From NCBI RefSeq assembly GCF_027622875.1, contig NZ_JAPZVP010000010.1:124001-188000 (forward strand): a stretch of 64,000 nt of DNA, read 5' to 3'. Made by a program: the position numbers and the translations under genes. This document shows, piece after piece, positions 8,057-16,140 of the stretch; the stretch's first letter is position 1, and the number at the start of each line of letters is the position of its first letter. Origin of the DNA: Glycomyces luteolus. GTDB lineage: Bacteria; Actinomycetota; Actinomycetes; Mycobacteriales; Micromonosporaceae. The notes beneath the pieces are model-generated. The model was not told the origin of the DNA. It did not search any database and saw nothing but the letters and a program-made list of their open reading frames with translations.

Positions 8057-8355
8057 TCCGGTTTCGCTCCCGGCGTAATGGAACTCGACGGCACCGCAAC
8101 GCTCTAAGCAGCGGTGTATCACCCGAACGGGTGGGTACTTACCACAAGTGCTGGCTTGTCGATCGGCGTTCCGTGGGCTACGGTGTGGAACAACCATCGC
8201 ACCGGCGCACCGAGTGAGCCCAGTCTCAGTCGGGAACTGTCGGGAAGAGGTAGTACAGTGCAGGCGTTGAACGGAACGAGCCGGTCAACAGGCCGACCAT
8301 AGAGATCCATTGCTGTGCAGACGCACAGTGGACCGAACGCAGCGGAGGACCTGGT
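8057..8355 (+). promoter_or_regulatory. Promoter and palindrome between sigA and the DUF7455-like gene
   Basis: No gene seen in this 299-base gap. CACCCGAACGGGTG (8120-8133) is an inverted repeat of two perfect 6-base arms. Downstream are -35 TTGTCG (8156-8161) and -10 TACGGT (8179-8184) with exact 17-base spacing, predicting a leader of about 165 bases for the next gene. A short hairpin CTGTGC-AGAC-GCACAG lies at 8313-8328. The palindrome is 22 bases upstream of the -35, an activator-like position. Confidence 0.55.
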
Positions 8356-8595
8356 ATGACATCCACCCTGACGCCCCCGCCCATGACGGAGGAACGTCCG
8401 ATCGCGGGCGAGCGCTGCGATCGGTGTAGCGCCGCGGCAAAGCTTCGTGTGACCCTGGCCGAAGGCGGCGACCTCGTCTTCTGCGGCCACCACGCGAACC
8501 AGTTCGCCGAGAAGCTCGTGCCGATCGCCATCGACTTCACCGCCGACCCCGAATTCGAGTGGCGCGGCACCGACCTCATGGCGTCGGAGAACTAG
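8356..8595 (+). CDS. Small conserved actinobacterial protein (DUF7455-like)
   Basis: A 79-residue protein with a CDRCSAAAKLRV motif and a later CGHHANQFAEKL, giving a likely CxxC/CxHH metal site, probably zinc. The family usually sits directly downstream of sigA, as here. Function unknown. ATG at 8356 follows GGAGGA. The gene is followed by two very strong hairpins. Confidence 0.85.
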   Translation: MTSTLTPPPMTEERPIAGERCDRCSAAAKLRVTLAEGGDLVFCGHHANQFAEKLVPIAIDFTADPEFEWRGTDLMASEN

Positions 8596-8614
8596 CGCCC
8601 AACAGGCTTAGTAA

Positions 8615-8642
8615 GGGCCCGAGCGGAAATCCGCTCGGGCCC
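8615..8642. terminator. 12-bp perfect hairpin terminator
   Basis: GGGCCCGAGCGG (8615-8626), loop AAAT, CCGCTCGGGCCC (8631-8642), followed by TGATTCGATTCC. It lies 20 bases after the DUF7455-like stop codon. Confidence 0.8.
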
Positions 8643-8654
8643 TGATTCGATTCC

Positions 8655-8696
8655 GCAACGGCAGAGGACCGCCCTCGGGCGGTCCTCTGCCGTTGC
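8655..8696. terminator. 20-bp perfect hairpin, bidirectional terminator
   Basis: Two 20-base arms (8655-8674 and 8677-8696), exactly complementary, separated by only two bases, so the real loop is CCTCGG-like. It sits between convergent genes (ends at 8595 and 8736), immediately after another terminator, and has no U-run. Confidence 0.8.
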
Positions 8697-8735
8697 GCTG
8701 CCCGCTCGACGGGCGTACCCGGCCGGCGCTCCCGG

Positions 8736-10448
8736 CTACAGCGAGCGGATCACCGCGATCCGCTCTTCCAGCTGCTCGATCGTCGCCTGCGCGCTCGGCG
8801 GGCCGCCGCACTTGGACCGCAGCATCGCGTGGATCTTGCCGTGCGGCTCGTTCGTCGCGAACGAGCGCGCGCCCACCAGCGCGTTCAACTGCTTGCGGAG
8901 CTTCAGGCGCTTCTGCGCGTTCGTCATCGCGGGCTCGGCCGCCGGGCGCTCCACCGTCTCGGTGCGGGTGCCGGACTTCTGCTTCGCCATCTGCTCGCGC
9001 TGGCGCTTCTGCAGCAGCAGGTGCACCTGCTCCTGGGTCAGCAGCCCCGGCAGGCCCAGGTACTCCTGCTCCTCGGCGCTCCCGGCCTCCACCGGCAGGC
9101 CGAACGAGCCGCCGTCGAAGATCACCTGGTCGAGCTCCGCGTTCGACTCGAGGGTCTCGCGCTGGCCGCCGAGTTCGGTGCCCTCGTTGAGGACCCGCTG
9201 GGCCTGCTCCAGCAGGAGCTCGGGGTCCTCGTCCTGGGACTTGGGTTTGATGACGTGGTCGCGGTCGGCCTCGAGGTTCTCCGCCAGGCTCAGCAGCGGG
9301 ATCACGCTGGGCAGGAACACCGAGGCGGTCTCGCCGGGGCGGCGCGAGCGCACGAAGCGGCCGATGGCCTGGGCGAAGTACAGCGGGGTGTGGGCGTTCG
9401 TGGCGTAGACGCCGACCGCGAGGCGCGGGATGTCGACGCCTTCGGAGACCATGCGGACGGCCACGAGCCACTCCTCATCGGACTCGGCGAACTTGGCGAT
9501 CTTGTCGGAGGAGCCCGCGTCGTCCGAGAGGACGATGGCGGCGCTCTTCCCGGTGACGCGTTTGAGGATCCCGGCGTAGGAGCGGGCGCTGTTCTGGTCG
9601 GAGGCGATGATGAGCCCGCCCGCGTCGGGGATGCCCGCCGCGCGCAAGGAGGAGAGCCGCCGGTCGGCGGCCCTGATGACCTGCTTGATCCATTCGCCCT
9701 CGGGGTCGAGCGCGGTGCGCCACGCCTGGCTCGTGAGGTCCTTGGTGAGCGGCTGCCCGAGCCGCACGGCCAGCTCGTCCCCCGCGCTCGTGCGCCACTT
9801 GGCCTGGCCGGAGTAGGCCATGAACATGACCGGTCGCACGACGCCGTCGGCGAGGGCGTCGCGGTAGCCGTAGAGCGCGTCGGCGCGCGAGCGCTTGGTG
9901 CCGTCCGGGTCTTCCTCGTACTCCACGAACGGGATCGGGTTGTCGTCGCTGCGGAACGGGGTGCCGGTCAGGGCGAGGCGGCGCTCGGCCTCGTCGAAGG
10001 CGGTCTGGACGCCCTCGCCCCAGGTGCGGGCATCGCCGGCGTGGTGGATCTCGTCGAGGATGACGAGCGTGCGGCGCGAGAGCGTGCGGCGCCGGTGCAC
10101 GGCCGGGTCCGCGCCGATCTGGGCGTAGGTGACGACCACGCCGTGGAAGTCGGCGGCACTGTGGACGGACGCGTTGCGGAAGGCCGGGTCGAGCTGGATG
10201 CCGAAGCGGGCGGCCGCGCCGGCCCACTGGGTCTTGAGGTGCTCGGTGGGGGCGACGACGGTGACGGTGTCGACCGTGCCGTCGGCGAGCAGGTCGTAGG
10301 CGATGCGCAGTGCGAACGTGGTCTTGCCGGCGCCGGGCGTTGCTACGGCGAGGAAGTCCCGCGATTGACCCCGGTGGTAGGCGACCATGGCCTTGCGCTG
10401 CCAGACCCGAAGCGACGGAAGCATTTCGGGTGGGGCGGCCGGGATCAT
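8736..10448 (-). CDS. SF2 DEAD/DEAH-box helicase (XPB/SSL2-like core)
   Basis: A 570-residue ATP-dependent nucleic-acid helicase. Motif I is ATPGAGKTT (about 35-43), motif II DEIHHAGD (about 131-138), motif III LTGTPF, and the C-terminal RecA fold carries VSEGVDIPRL and motif VI QAIGRFVRSRR. The last 200 residues are a charged, helical extension. Orthologues sit near sigA, DUF3039 and DUF3099 in many actinobacteria; the substrate is not established, and repair or RNA metabolism are possible. ATG at 10448 has GAGAGGAG six bases upstream. Converges on the DUF7455-like gene. Confidence 0.92.
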   Translation of the reverse strand: MIPAAPPEMLPSLRVWQRKAMVAYHRGQSRDFLAVATPGAGKTTFALRIAYDLLADGTVDTVTVVAPTEHLKTQWAGAAARFGIQLDPAFRNASVHSAADFHGVVVTYAQIGADPAVHRRRTLSRRTLVILDEIHHAGDARTWGEGVQTAFDEAERRLALTGTPFRSDDNPIPFVEYEEDPDGTKRSRADALYGYRDALADGVVRPVMFMAYSGQAKWRTSAGDELAVRLGQPLTKDLTSQAWRTALDPEGEWIKQVIRAADRRLSSLRAAGIPDAGGLIIASDQNSARSYAGILKRVTGKSAAIVLSDDAGSSDKIAKFAESDEEWLVAVRMVSEGVDIPRLAVGVYATNAHTPLYFAQAIGRFVRSRRPGETASVFLPSVIPLLSLAENLEADRDHVIKPKSQDEDPELLLEQAQRVLNEGTELGGQRETLESNAELDQVIFDGGSFGLPVEAGSAEEQEYLGLPGLLTQEQVHLLLQKRQREQMAKQKSGTRTETVERPAAEPAMTNAQKRLKLRKQLNALVGARSFATNEPHGKIHAMLRSKCGGPPSAQATIEQLEERIAVIRSL

Positions 10449-10544
10449 GCGGGCTCCTCTCGGACGGTGGCGGACCGGGTTGATTTTAGGGCGCGATGTC
10501 GGTCACGGCGCCCGCTTGCCCGCCGCGAGTTGGCAGAGCCACGT

Positions 10545-10967
10545 TCACCGCTCCAAGAGGATCGTGTTGGGGCCGACGTTGACGCTGCGGACGAGCATCA
10601 TGGCGCCGAACTTGCCGGTCTCGACGCGCGCGCCGAGGCTTCGGAGGTGCGCGGCGACCGCCTCGACCAGGGGCTCGGCCACCGGCCCGGGTGCGGCGCT
10701 GTTCCAGGACGGGCGGCGGCCCTTGCGCGTGTCGGCGTAGAGGGTGAACTGGCTGACCAGCAGGATCGGAGCGTCCAGATCGGACGCCGAGAGCTCGTCC
10801 CGCATGATTCTGAGGGACCAGATCTTCTCGGCGATCCAGGCGACCTCGGCGGGTCCATCCGTGTGGGTGACGCCGAGGAGGACCAGGAGCCCTTCGCCGA
10901 TCGCGCCCACGCTGGTGCCCTCGACGGTGACTTCGGCTTCGCTGACGGTCTGCACGACTGCTTTCAT
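10545..10967 (-). CDS. dtd: D-aminoacyl-tRNA deacylase
   Basis: Removes D-amino acids wrongly attached to tRNA, especially D-Tyr, and so proofreads translation. Length (140 residues) and the start [17 protein letters not shown] are typical. The catalytic strand [17 protein letters not shown] is intact. The second signature, usually NxGPVT with an aspartate before the Gly-Pro, reads NVGPNT here; the cross-subunit Gly-Pro that enforces chirality is kept, but the flanking residues differ from the common form. ATG at 10967 is chosen because upstream residues in the longer frame are unlike the family. Confidence 0.92.
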   Translation of the reverse strand: MKAVVQTVSEAEVTVEGTSVGAIGEGLLVLLGVTHTDGPAEVAWIAEKIWSLRIMRDELSASDLDAPILLVSQFTLYADTRKGRRPSWNSAAPGPVAEPLVEAVAAHLRSLGARVETGKFGAMMLVRSVNVGPNTILLER

Positions 10968-10996
10968 GCCACCGATCCTGCCGCACCGGCCAGGCG

Positions 10997-11009
10997 TAGG
11001 CTCGAAGGG
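10997..11009 (+). promoter_or_regulatory. Leaderless -10 box of the DUF3099 gene
   Basis: TAGGCT (10997-11002) lies six bases before GTG at 11009; no ribosome-binding site is present. Confidence 0.6.
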
Positions 11010-11332
11010 TGGCAAGGCGTGAGAAGGCGACCAGCATCACCGATGCGACGATGTCCCTCGAAGAGGAGCGGCGGTACCGGACGATCCGGTATGTCGTGAT
11101 GATGTCGATTCGCGCGATGCTGGTGATCGCGCTCGGCGTCCTGGTGATGGCCGAGGCCCCGCTCCTGTGGCTGTGGCTGGTGATCGGCGTGATCGGGATG
11201 GCGCTGCTGCCCTGGCTGGCGGTCCTGCTGGCGAACGACCGCCTGGCGCGCAAGCCGGGCGTGTTCACGAGGCACCAGCGCCGGGCGCGGACCCTCGAAG
11301 CGCCCGAGCATCGCATGATCGATTCGGAATAA
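11009..11332 (+). CDS. DUF3099 small membrane protein
   Basis: A 107-residue protein with a basic, charged N-terminus ([27 protein letters not shown]) and two transmembrane helices (about 33-52 and 54-74), then a cytoplasmic tail. Rv2709-like family, conserved in actinobacteria between sigA and sigB; function unknown. GTG at 11009 is supported by a -10 box six bases upstream. Divergent from dtd, with 41 bases between start codons. Confidence 0.86.
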   Translation: MARREKATSITDATMSLEEERRYRTIRYVVMMSIRAMLVIALGVLVMAEAPLLWLWLVIGVIGMALLPWLAVLLANDRLARKPGVFTRHQRRARTLEAPEHRMIDSE

Positions 11333-11416
11333 GTGACCCCCTCGACGATGCCGATTCAGGCGCGGGGTCGTGGCAAGATTGACGGGATCTTGCGCGCTAA
11401 TGAGGAGTGAGTTGCC

Positions 11417-11695
11417 GTGAGCGAACTTCCCACCACCGGAGGCTCTGACGGGGCCGGCGGTTCTGGTTCGACCCTTCTGGAAGAGCAGACCCAGACCAAC
11501 CCGAACTACACGTTCGAGGACGGCGACGAGGAGCGCTTCTCGCACTACGTGCCGAAGGACAAGCTCATGGCCGCGATGGTCGACGGCATCCCGGTGAAGG
11601 CCCTGTGCGGGAAGATGTGGGTGCCCACGCGGGACCCCGACCGCTTCCCGATCTGCCCGAACTGCAAGGACATCTACGAGAAGATGAAGGGCTGA
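11417..11695 (+). CDS. DUF3039 zinc-binding protein
   Basis: A 92-residue protein with disordered acidic N-terminus and a conserved core: FSHYVPKDKLMAAMVDGIPVKALCGKMWVPTRDP...FPICPNCKDIYEKM. The CGKxW and CPNCK cysteines make a probable zinc site. Rv2708c-like; function unknown. Start GTG at 11417 follows GAGGAG. Same strand as DUF3099, 84 bases apart. Confidence 0.88.
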   Translation: MSELPTTGGSDGAGGSGSTLLEEQTQTNPNYTFEDGDEERFSHYVPKDKLMAAMVDGIPVKALCGKMWVPTRDPDRFPICPNCKDIYEKMKG

Positions 11696-11753
11696 CGCTG
11701 CCGCGCGGCTCTCACCTTCGCGAAGAAGCGCGGTGTGACCGGGGTCTGCCTGC

Positions 11754-11766
11754 TATAACGCACGGG
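11754..11766 (+). promoter_or_regulatory. Leaderless -10 box of the TRIC-family gene
   Basis: TATAAC (11754-11759) lies six bases before GTG at 11766; no ribosome-binding site is visible. Confidence 0.6.
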
Positions 11767-12398
11767 TGGACCCTTCAGAATTCGACCCGGGCTCGCTGAT
11801 GCTCGTCGCCGAGCTGGTCGGCACCGCGGTGTTCGCCGCCTCCGGCGCGAGCGCCGCGGTCGGCAAGCGCCTGGACCTGTTCGGCGTGGCCGTCATCGGC
11901 GTCCTGTGCGCGCTGGGCGGCGGCGCCCTCCGCGACCTGCTCATCGACGCGAAACCCCTGCTGCTCACCGACTGGCGCTACCCGCTCGTGGCGCTCGTGG
12001 CCTCCCTGTTCGTGTTCCGGTTCCACCCGGCGCTCTCGCGGATGCGCACCACCATGCTGGTGCTCGACGCCGCCGGGCTGGCCCTGTTCACCGTGGTCGG
12101 GACCCAGAAGGGCCTCGATTTCGGTTTCGCGGTCTACGCGGCTTGCATCGTGGGAGTACTCTCCGGAATCGGCGGGGGCATCCTGCGCGACGTCCTGGTC
12201 CAGGAGATCCCGGCGGTGCTCCGCGAGGACTTCTACGCGATGGCGGCGGCGATCGGCGCGGTCATCGTGGCGGTAGGGGCCCGCTGGGAGTCGGTGATCG
12301 GTCACTGGACGCTCGCGCTGACGGCCATCGCGGCCATCTTTGTTGTACGGCTGCTTGCCATCAGGTTTCGGTGGGAGGCCCCGAAACCGAATTTCTGA
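11766..12398 (+). CDS. TRIC-type cation channel family membrane protein (UPF0126)
   Basis: A 210-residue protein with seven predicted hydrophobic helices arranged as two related halves, each with the family signature: [18 protein letters not shown] (about 40-58) and [20 protein letters not shown] (about 121-140). Bacterial members (YicG-like, TRIC-related) form trimeric monovalent-cation or glycine-linked channels; the ion here is not decided. GTG at 11766 is supported by a leaderless -10 box. No operon partner. Confidence 0.88.
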   Translation: MDPSEFDPGSLMLVAELVGTAVFAASGASAAVGKRLDLFGVAVIGVLCALGGGALRDLLIDAKPLLLTDWRYPLVALVASLFVFRFHPALSRMRTTMLVLDAAGLALFTVVGTQKGLDFGFAVYAACIVGVLSGIGGGILRDVLVQEIPAVLREDFYAMAAAIGAVIVAVGARWESVIGHWTLALTAIAAIFVVRLLAIRFRWEAPKPNF

Positions 12399-12546
12399 TC
12401 GTGTCTCCCGGGTTCGTGCCACCCTTCCATCTGGGGGATCAGAATCCACGAAATCACCTGCAAGCTGGTATCCCGACGCCCGGTGCCCACCGGGTCAGGC
12501 GCGACTCAACCCACGCGCCGAGGGTCCGCAGCGAAAGGCGAATTCG

Positions 12547-13515
12547 ATGGCACCTGTCGACAGCATCCGCCAGCGTCCGGCGAGGCGACCGGCGCAGCGC
12601 ACGACCGAATACTCCGGCGACCCCGTTCGCGCCTATCTGAACGGCATCGGCAAGCACCGGCTGCTCACCGCCTCCGAGGAGGTCGAGTGCGCCAAGGCGA
12701 TCGAGGCCGGCCTCATGGCCGAGTGCCGCATCAGCGAAGTGACCGACCCCGACTTCCGCAGCGACCTGGCCCGCATCGCGGCCGAGGGCCGCGCGGCCAA
12801 GCAGCGCATGCTCGAATCGAACCTGCGCCTCGTCGTCTCCGTGGCGAAGCGCTACTCCGGCGCGGGGCTCAGCCTGCTCGACCTCATCCAGGAGGGCAAC
12901 CTCGGCCTGATCCGCGCCGTCGAGAAGTTCGACTACCAGAAGGGCTACAAGTTCTCCACGTACGCCACCTGGTGGATCCGGCAGGCCATCAACCGGGCCG
13001 TCACCGACCAGTCCCGCACGATCCGCGTCCCCGCGCACACCGTGGACCAGATCAAGCGGATGAACCGGGCGCGCCAGGACCTCATGGTCGAACTGGGCCG
13101 CGAGCCGCGCTACGAGGAGATCGCCGCGGAACTCGACGTCACCCCCGGCAAGGTCCTCGAGCTCATGTCCTACGACCGCGAGCCGGTGAGCCTCGACCAG
13201 ACCGTGGGCGAGGACGACTCGACCGCGCTGGGCGACCTCGTGGCGCACCTGCCGCGCGAGCACGGCAGCGACGACGCGGTGTCGTACGCGCTGCTGCGCC
13301 GCCACATCGCGAACGTGCTGGCCTCGCTGCCCGAGCGGGAACAAACGGTGCTCCGGCTGCGTTTCGGGATTGACGACGGGCGCCAGCGCACCCTCGAAGA
13401 GGTCTCCGCGGACTTCGGACTCTCGCGCGAGCGGGTCCGCCAGATCGAGAAGAACGCGCTGCACCGCCTGCGCCAGCCCGACTACGCCGGGCGCCTCGCC
13501 GAATATGTGGCGTGA
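12547..13515 (+). CDS. sigB: Group 2 sigma factor SigB-like
   Basis: A 322-residue sigma-70 family factor lacking the long N-terminal domain of SigA. Region 1.2 ([32 protein letters not shown]), region 2 ([47 protein letters not shown]) nearly identical to SigA, and region 4 ([37 protein letters not shown]) are intact, so it should read similar promoters. ATG at 12547 has GAAAGG seven bases upstream; longer frames are not needed. Position before ideR matches mycobacterial sigB-ideR, where it serves stress and stationary phase. Confidence 0.95.
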   Translation: MAPVDSIRQRPARRPAQRTTEYSGDPVRAYLNGIGKHRLLTASEEVECAKAIEAGLMAECRISEVTDPDFRSDLARIAAEGRAAKQRMLESNLRLVVSVAKRYSGAGLSLLDLIQEGNLGLIRAVEKFDYQKGYKFSTYATWWIRQAINRAVTDQSRTIRVPAHTVDQIKRMNRARQDLMVELGREPRYEEIAAELDVTPGKVLELMSYDREPVSLDQTVGEDDSTALGDLVAHLPREHGSDDAVSYALLRRHIANVLASLPEREQTVLRLRFGIDDGRQRTLEEVSADFGLSRERVRQIEKNALHRLRQPDYAGRLAEYVA

Positions 13516-13695
13516 TCGTTCCTGCCGGCCCGGTTCTCCGGGGAGCTTTGGGGTGTGAGCGCACCGTACGTCCGGATGGCTGATTGAGGCCGTGGCGGTT
13601 CGGCCGTATACCATTGGTGGTGACAGGGGGTCTGGCGGCTACTCGACCCACCCCGCTCGGTGCCCTGCGGGCGGACAAAGTGAAGGAACGAAGCT

Positions 13696-14382
13696 GTGAC
13701 CACGGACCTCGTCGATACCACTGAGATGTACCTGCGCACGATCCTCGAACTCGAGGAGGAGGGCGTTCCGGCGCTGCGCGCCCGGATCGCCGAACGGCTG
13801 GAGCAGAGCGGGCCGACGGTCTCGCAGACCGTGGGCCGGATGCAGCGCCACGGGCTGCTCAATGTCAAGAGCGACCGGCACTTGGAGCTCACCGAGGAGG
13901 GCCGCAGGCAGGCGGTCGCGGTGATGCGCAAGCACCGGCTCGCCGAGCGGCTCCTGGTCGACGTCATCGGCATGTCCTACGTGGAGGCCCATGACGAGGC
14001 CTGCAAGTGGGAGCACGTCATGAGCGACTCGGTGGAGAAGCGCGTGTACGAGCTGCTGGAGCACCCCACCCGCTCGCCGTACGGCAACTCGATCCCCGGC
14101 CTCAAGGAGCTCGACGCCTCGGCCGAGGCCGACGGCCGCGACGCGGACGAGCGGCCGCTGAGCGTGGTCTCCCCCGGTTCGAAGGTGCGCGTGACGCGCC
14201 TGTGCGAATCGGCCCAGACGCACCCGGAGCTGCTGGCCTCGCTGCACGAGGCGGGCGTGGACCCGGGCGCCGAGGTCGCGATCGACCGTCTCGACGGCGA
14301 GATCGCGGTGACCTCCGGCGCGGACACGATCCATCTCTCGACCGACGACGCTGCGAAGATCTTCGCCACTCCGGCCGAGTAA
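13696..14382 (+). CDS. ideR: Iron-dependent DtxR/IdeR repressor
   Basis: Fe(II)-activated DNA-binding repressor of iron uptake, 228 residues. N-terminal winged helix-turn-helix (ALRARIAERLEQSGPTVSQTVGRMQRHGLL). Metal ligands can be matched to DtxR: Met11, the His/Glu of MRKHRLAERLLVDVIGM, and EACKWEHVMS supplying Cys, Glu and His. A C-terminal SH3-like domain follows (LSVVSPGSKVRVTRL...GAEVAIDRLDGEIAV). GTG at 13696 follows GAAGGA. No classical iron box was found in its own 180-base upstream gap. Confidence 0.95.
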   Translation: MTTDLVDTTEMYLRTILELEEEGVPALRARIAERLEQSGPTVSQTVGRMQRHGLLNVKSDRHLELTEEGRRQAVAVMRKHRLAERLLVDVIGMSYVEAHDEACKWEHVMSDSVEKRVYELLEHPTRSPYGNSIPGLKELDASAEADGRDADERPLSVVSPGSKVRVTRLCESAQTHPELLASLHEAGVDPGAEVAIDRLDGEIAVTSGADTIHLSTDDAAKIFATPAE

Positions 14383-14433
14383 CGCCGACCTGAGGCGGCT
14401 TGCGCGCCTTGGGAAGTCCGCGCTTGCGACGGC

Positions 14434-14462
14434 TTGACCACGGCCTTACCGGGGAGTAGTCT
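14434..14462 (+). promoter_or_regulatory. Sigma-70-type promoter without a downstream gene
   Basis: -35 TTGACC (14434-14439), exact 17-base spacer, -10 TAGTCT (14457-14462). It fires into a 223-base stretch that has no plus-strand gene; the next gene is on the opposite strand. Confidence 0.65.
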
Positions 14463-14468
14463 GTTCAA

Positions 14469-14586
14469 AGCGTTGCAAACGTTTCCATTTCATCCCACAT
14501 AGGGCTGACCTAGGGAAACGTCTGCGCCCCCAAACTGCACTCCGCACCTGAGCGCCCTCCTCGCACCCCCGGCGAGGAGGGCGCTC
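14469..14586 (+). ncRNA. Candidate structured small RNA (about 118 nt)
   Basis: Predicted from the promoter at 14434-14462. The first 50 bases fold as a long stem: GCAAACGTTTCC (14475-14486) pairs with GGAAACGTCTGC (about 14514-14525) with one mismatch, enclosing a TAGG/CCTA inner hairpin. A single-stranded C-rich segment with a run of five C follows, then a perfect 15-bp terminator-like hairpin (14550-14564 with 14572-14586) whose loop is ACCCCCG. C-rich unpaired segments beside a hairpin recall actinobacterial 6C RNA, but I cannot confirm that family. The DNA at 14474-14487, TGCAAACGTTTCCA, also fits the LacI/GalR operator pattern TGnAAnCGnTnnCA just after the transcription start. Rest of 14383-14685: nothing else seen. 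Confidence 0.5.
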
Positions 14587-14644
14587 ACTATGCGGAGGCC
14601 GCGGACACGGGACACCCTCGACCGTTCTCGGCAGGCACACGAAA

Positions 14645-14670
14645 GGCCGCCGGGCATCAGCCCGGCGGCC
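14645..14670 (-). terminator. Terminator of the lipoprotein gene
   Basis: 11-bp perfect stem GGCCGCCGGGC / GCCCGGCGGCC with a four-base loop; read on the minus strand it is followed by TTTC. It lies 16 bases past the stop codon at 14686. Confidence 0.75.
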
Positions 14671-14685
14671 TCCTTGCGTCTGCGG

Positions 14686-15303
14686 TCAGCCGGCCTGTTC
14701 GGCGTGGGCGGCGGCGATGCCCTTGGCGAGTTCGGTGAAGCCCGCGACGAGGTCGTTGACGACGGCCGGGTCGGTGTCCACCGGTGTGGTGTAGCGCATC
14801 TCGAAGATGGTGCCCCCGTCGTACCAGCCCATCTCGAGGGCCGGGCCCGCGCCGGTGTCCTCGGTGTGGACGATCCAATAGGCGGCTTCGCCGAGGCCGT
14901 CGATCGCCTCGGTGCCGTCGGCGAGCTCCTCTTCGTAGATCTCGACCGTCGCCTCGGTGCCGATGACGAAGAGGGTGAGGTCGGGGTAGGCGGCCTCGCC
15001 GGTCTGGACCGCGCAGGTGAGCTGGGCCGGGGCCTCCTCGTCCTCGGCGGTCTCGCCGGGTCCGCCGGAGGCGAAGCGGAAGTCCTCGCCGGTGACGGAG
15101 TTCAGTGTCGCGGAGTCGATGAGCGGGCAGGCGCCCGCGGCGTCGGCCAAGTCGAGTTCGACCGGTTCGGTCGGGGACGACTCCTCGCTCGACTCCTGCG
15201 CGGCGGTGTCGACGGGCTCCTCGCCCGAGGGCGAGCCGTCGTCGCTGCAGGCGGCCAGCGCCAGCAGGAACGCGACCGGGATCGCGATCAGTGCGCGCTT
15301 CAT
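14686..15303 (-). CDS. Secreted lipoprotein, unknown function
   Basis: A 205-residue protein with a lipoprotein signal: MKRALIAIPVAFLLALAAC, cleaved before Cys19, so it should be anchored to the outer face of the membrane. A Ser/Glu/Asp-rich linker (20-50) precedes a domain of about 150 residues with a Cys pair (ACPLIDSATLNSVTG...LTCAVQTG) resembling DUF3558-like lipoproteins; I am not sure of that family. Its ATG overlaps the stop of the sulfurtransferase gene by ATGA, so the two are co-translated. No enzymatic motif is visible. Confidence 0.85.
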   Translation of the reverse strand: MKRALIAIPVAFLLALAACSDDGSPSGEEPVDTAAQESSEESSPTEPVELDLADAAGACPLIDSATLNSVTGEDFRFASGGPGETAEDEEAPAQLTCAVQTGEAAYPDLTLFVIGTEATVEIYEEELADGTEAIDGLGEAAYWIVHTEDTGAGPALEMGWYDGGTIFEMRYTTPVDTDPAVVNDLVAGFTELAKGIAAAHAEQAG

Positions 15304-16127
15304 CGTGCCTCCCCCTTCGGCGGAGCTTGCGAGCCGTCAATCGGCGCCGTTGCGACGTCGCGGCCTCGCGAGACCCAGTCGCTCCATGAGCCGATGTACA
15401 CCGGCGGTGTCGGCAGGCCCGCGGCGGTGACGGCGAGCGCGGTGCGCGCCGCGCCCACGCCGGAGCCGCAGTAGTAGGCCGCTTCGGTATGCGGCGCATA
15501 GCGTTCGCGCAGCTTGTCGGTGTCGGCGAGGTCGTCTTCGCCGAGGAAGAGGTTGATCGCGCCGGGCACGTGGCCGGCGACGGGGTCGACCGGTTCCATC
15601 TCGCCGCGGTAGCGCTCGGGGGCGCGCACGTCGACGAGTTCGCGGGTCTGGGCCCATTCGGCGGCGGATTCGGCGTCGAGGACCGGGAGGTTGCCGGGGC
15701 GGACGGTGACGGTGCCCGGTCTGGGTGTCGCCGTCCGGGTCTCGAGCGGGAGTCCGGCTCCGGTCCAGGCCTTGATGCCGCCTTGGAGGACCTGCACGTT
15801 CTCGATCCCGGCCCAGCGGAGGGTCCACCAGGTGCGGGCGGCGGCCATGCCGTCGCCGTCGTCGTAGACGACCACGTGCGAGTCGTCGTCGATGCCCGCG
15901 GCGCGCAGGACCGCTTGCAGCGCTTCGGGTTCGGGCAGCGGGTGGCGGCCGCCGACCGGGCCGACGGGACCGCACACGTCCCGGTCGAAGTCGAGCCGGA
16001 CGGCGCCGGGCAGGTGCCCTTCGGCGTAGTCGGCGTCCCGCGACGGCCCCCCGAGCGTCCAGCGGACGTCGAGTCGGACCGATTCGTGCAGTTCGGCGGC
16101 CGCTTCGGCGCCGATCAGTGGCCTCAT
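15300..16127 (-). CDS. Thiosulfate/3-mercaptopyruvate sulfurtransferase
   Basis: A 275-residue tandem-rhodanese enzyme. The first rhodanese domain (residues 1-130, HLPGAVRLDFDRD...VVVYDDGDGMAAARTWWTLRW) has Asp-Gly in place of the catalytic Cys and is structural. The second domain holds the active loop CGSGVGA with the persulfide-carrying Cys (about residue 222); CGSGVTA is commoner in this family. It transfers sulfur from thiosulfate or mercaptopyruvate to an acceptor such as cyanide or thioredoxin. ATG at 16127 is supported by a -10 box seven bases upstream, overlapping the stop of the preceding gene. Confidence 0.92.
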   Translation of the reverse strand: MRPLIGAEAAAELHESVRLDVRWTLGGPSRDADYAEGHLPGAVRLDFDRDVCGPVGPVGGRHPLPEPEALQAVLRAAGIDDDSHVVVYDDGDGMAAARTWWTLRWAGIENVQVLQGGIKAWTGAGLPLETRTATPRPGTVTVRPGNLPVLDAESAAEWAQTRELVDVRAPERYRGEMEPVDPVAGHVPGAINLFLGEDDLADTDKLRERYAPHTEAAYYCGSGVGAARTALAVTAAGLPTPPVYIGSWSDWVSRGRDVATAPIDGSQAPPKGEAR

Positions 16128-16140
16128 GGGTCCCAGATTA
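16127..16140 (-). promoter_or_regulatory. Leaderless -10 box of the sulfurtransferase gene
   Basis: TAATCT on the minus strand (16140-16135) lies seven bases before ATG at 16127. Its first three bases are also the TAA stop codon of the upstream deaminase gene. Confidence 0.6.

Noticed and set aside
6353-8197. Long antisense frames over sigA, the helicase, pknG and smc
   Set aside because: They are Arg/Gly/Ala-rich shadows produced by high GC third positions, without domain motifs, and oppose clearly real genes.
12360-12384. TTTCGG/CCGAAA stem as a terminator for the TRIC-family gene
   Set aside because: It lies inside the last codons of that gene and the stem is only six pairs with no following U-run.
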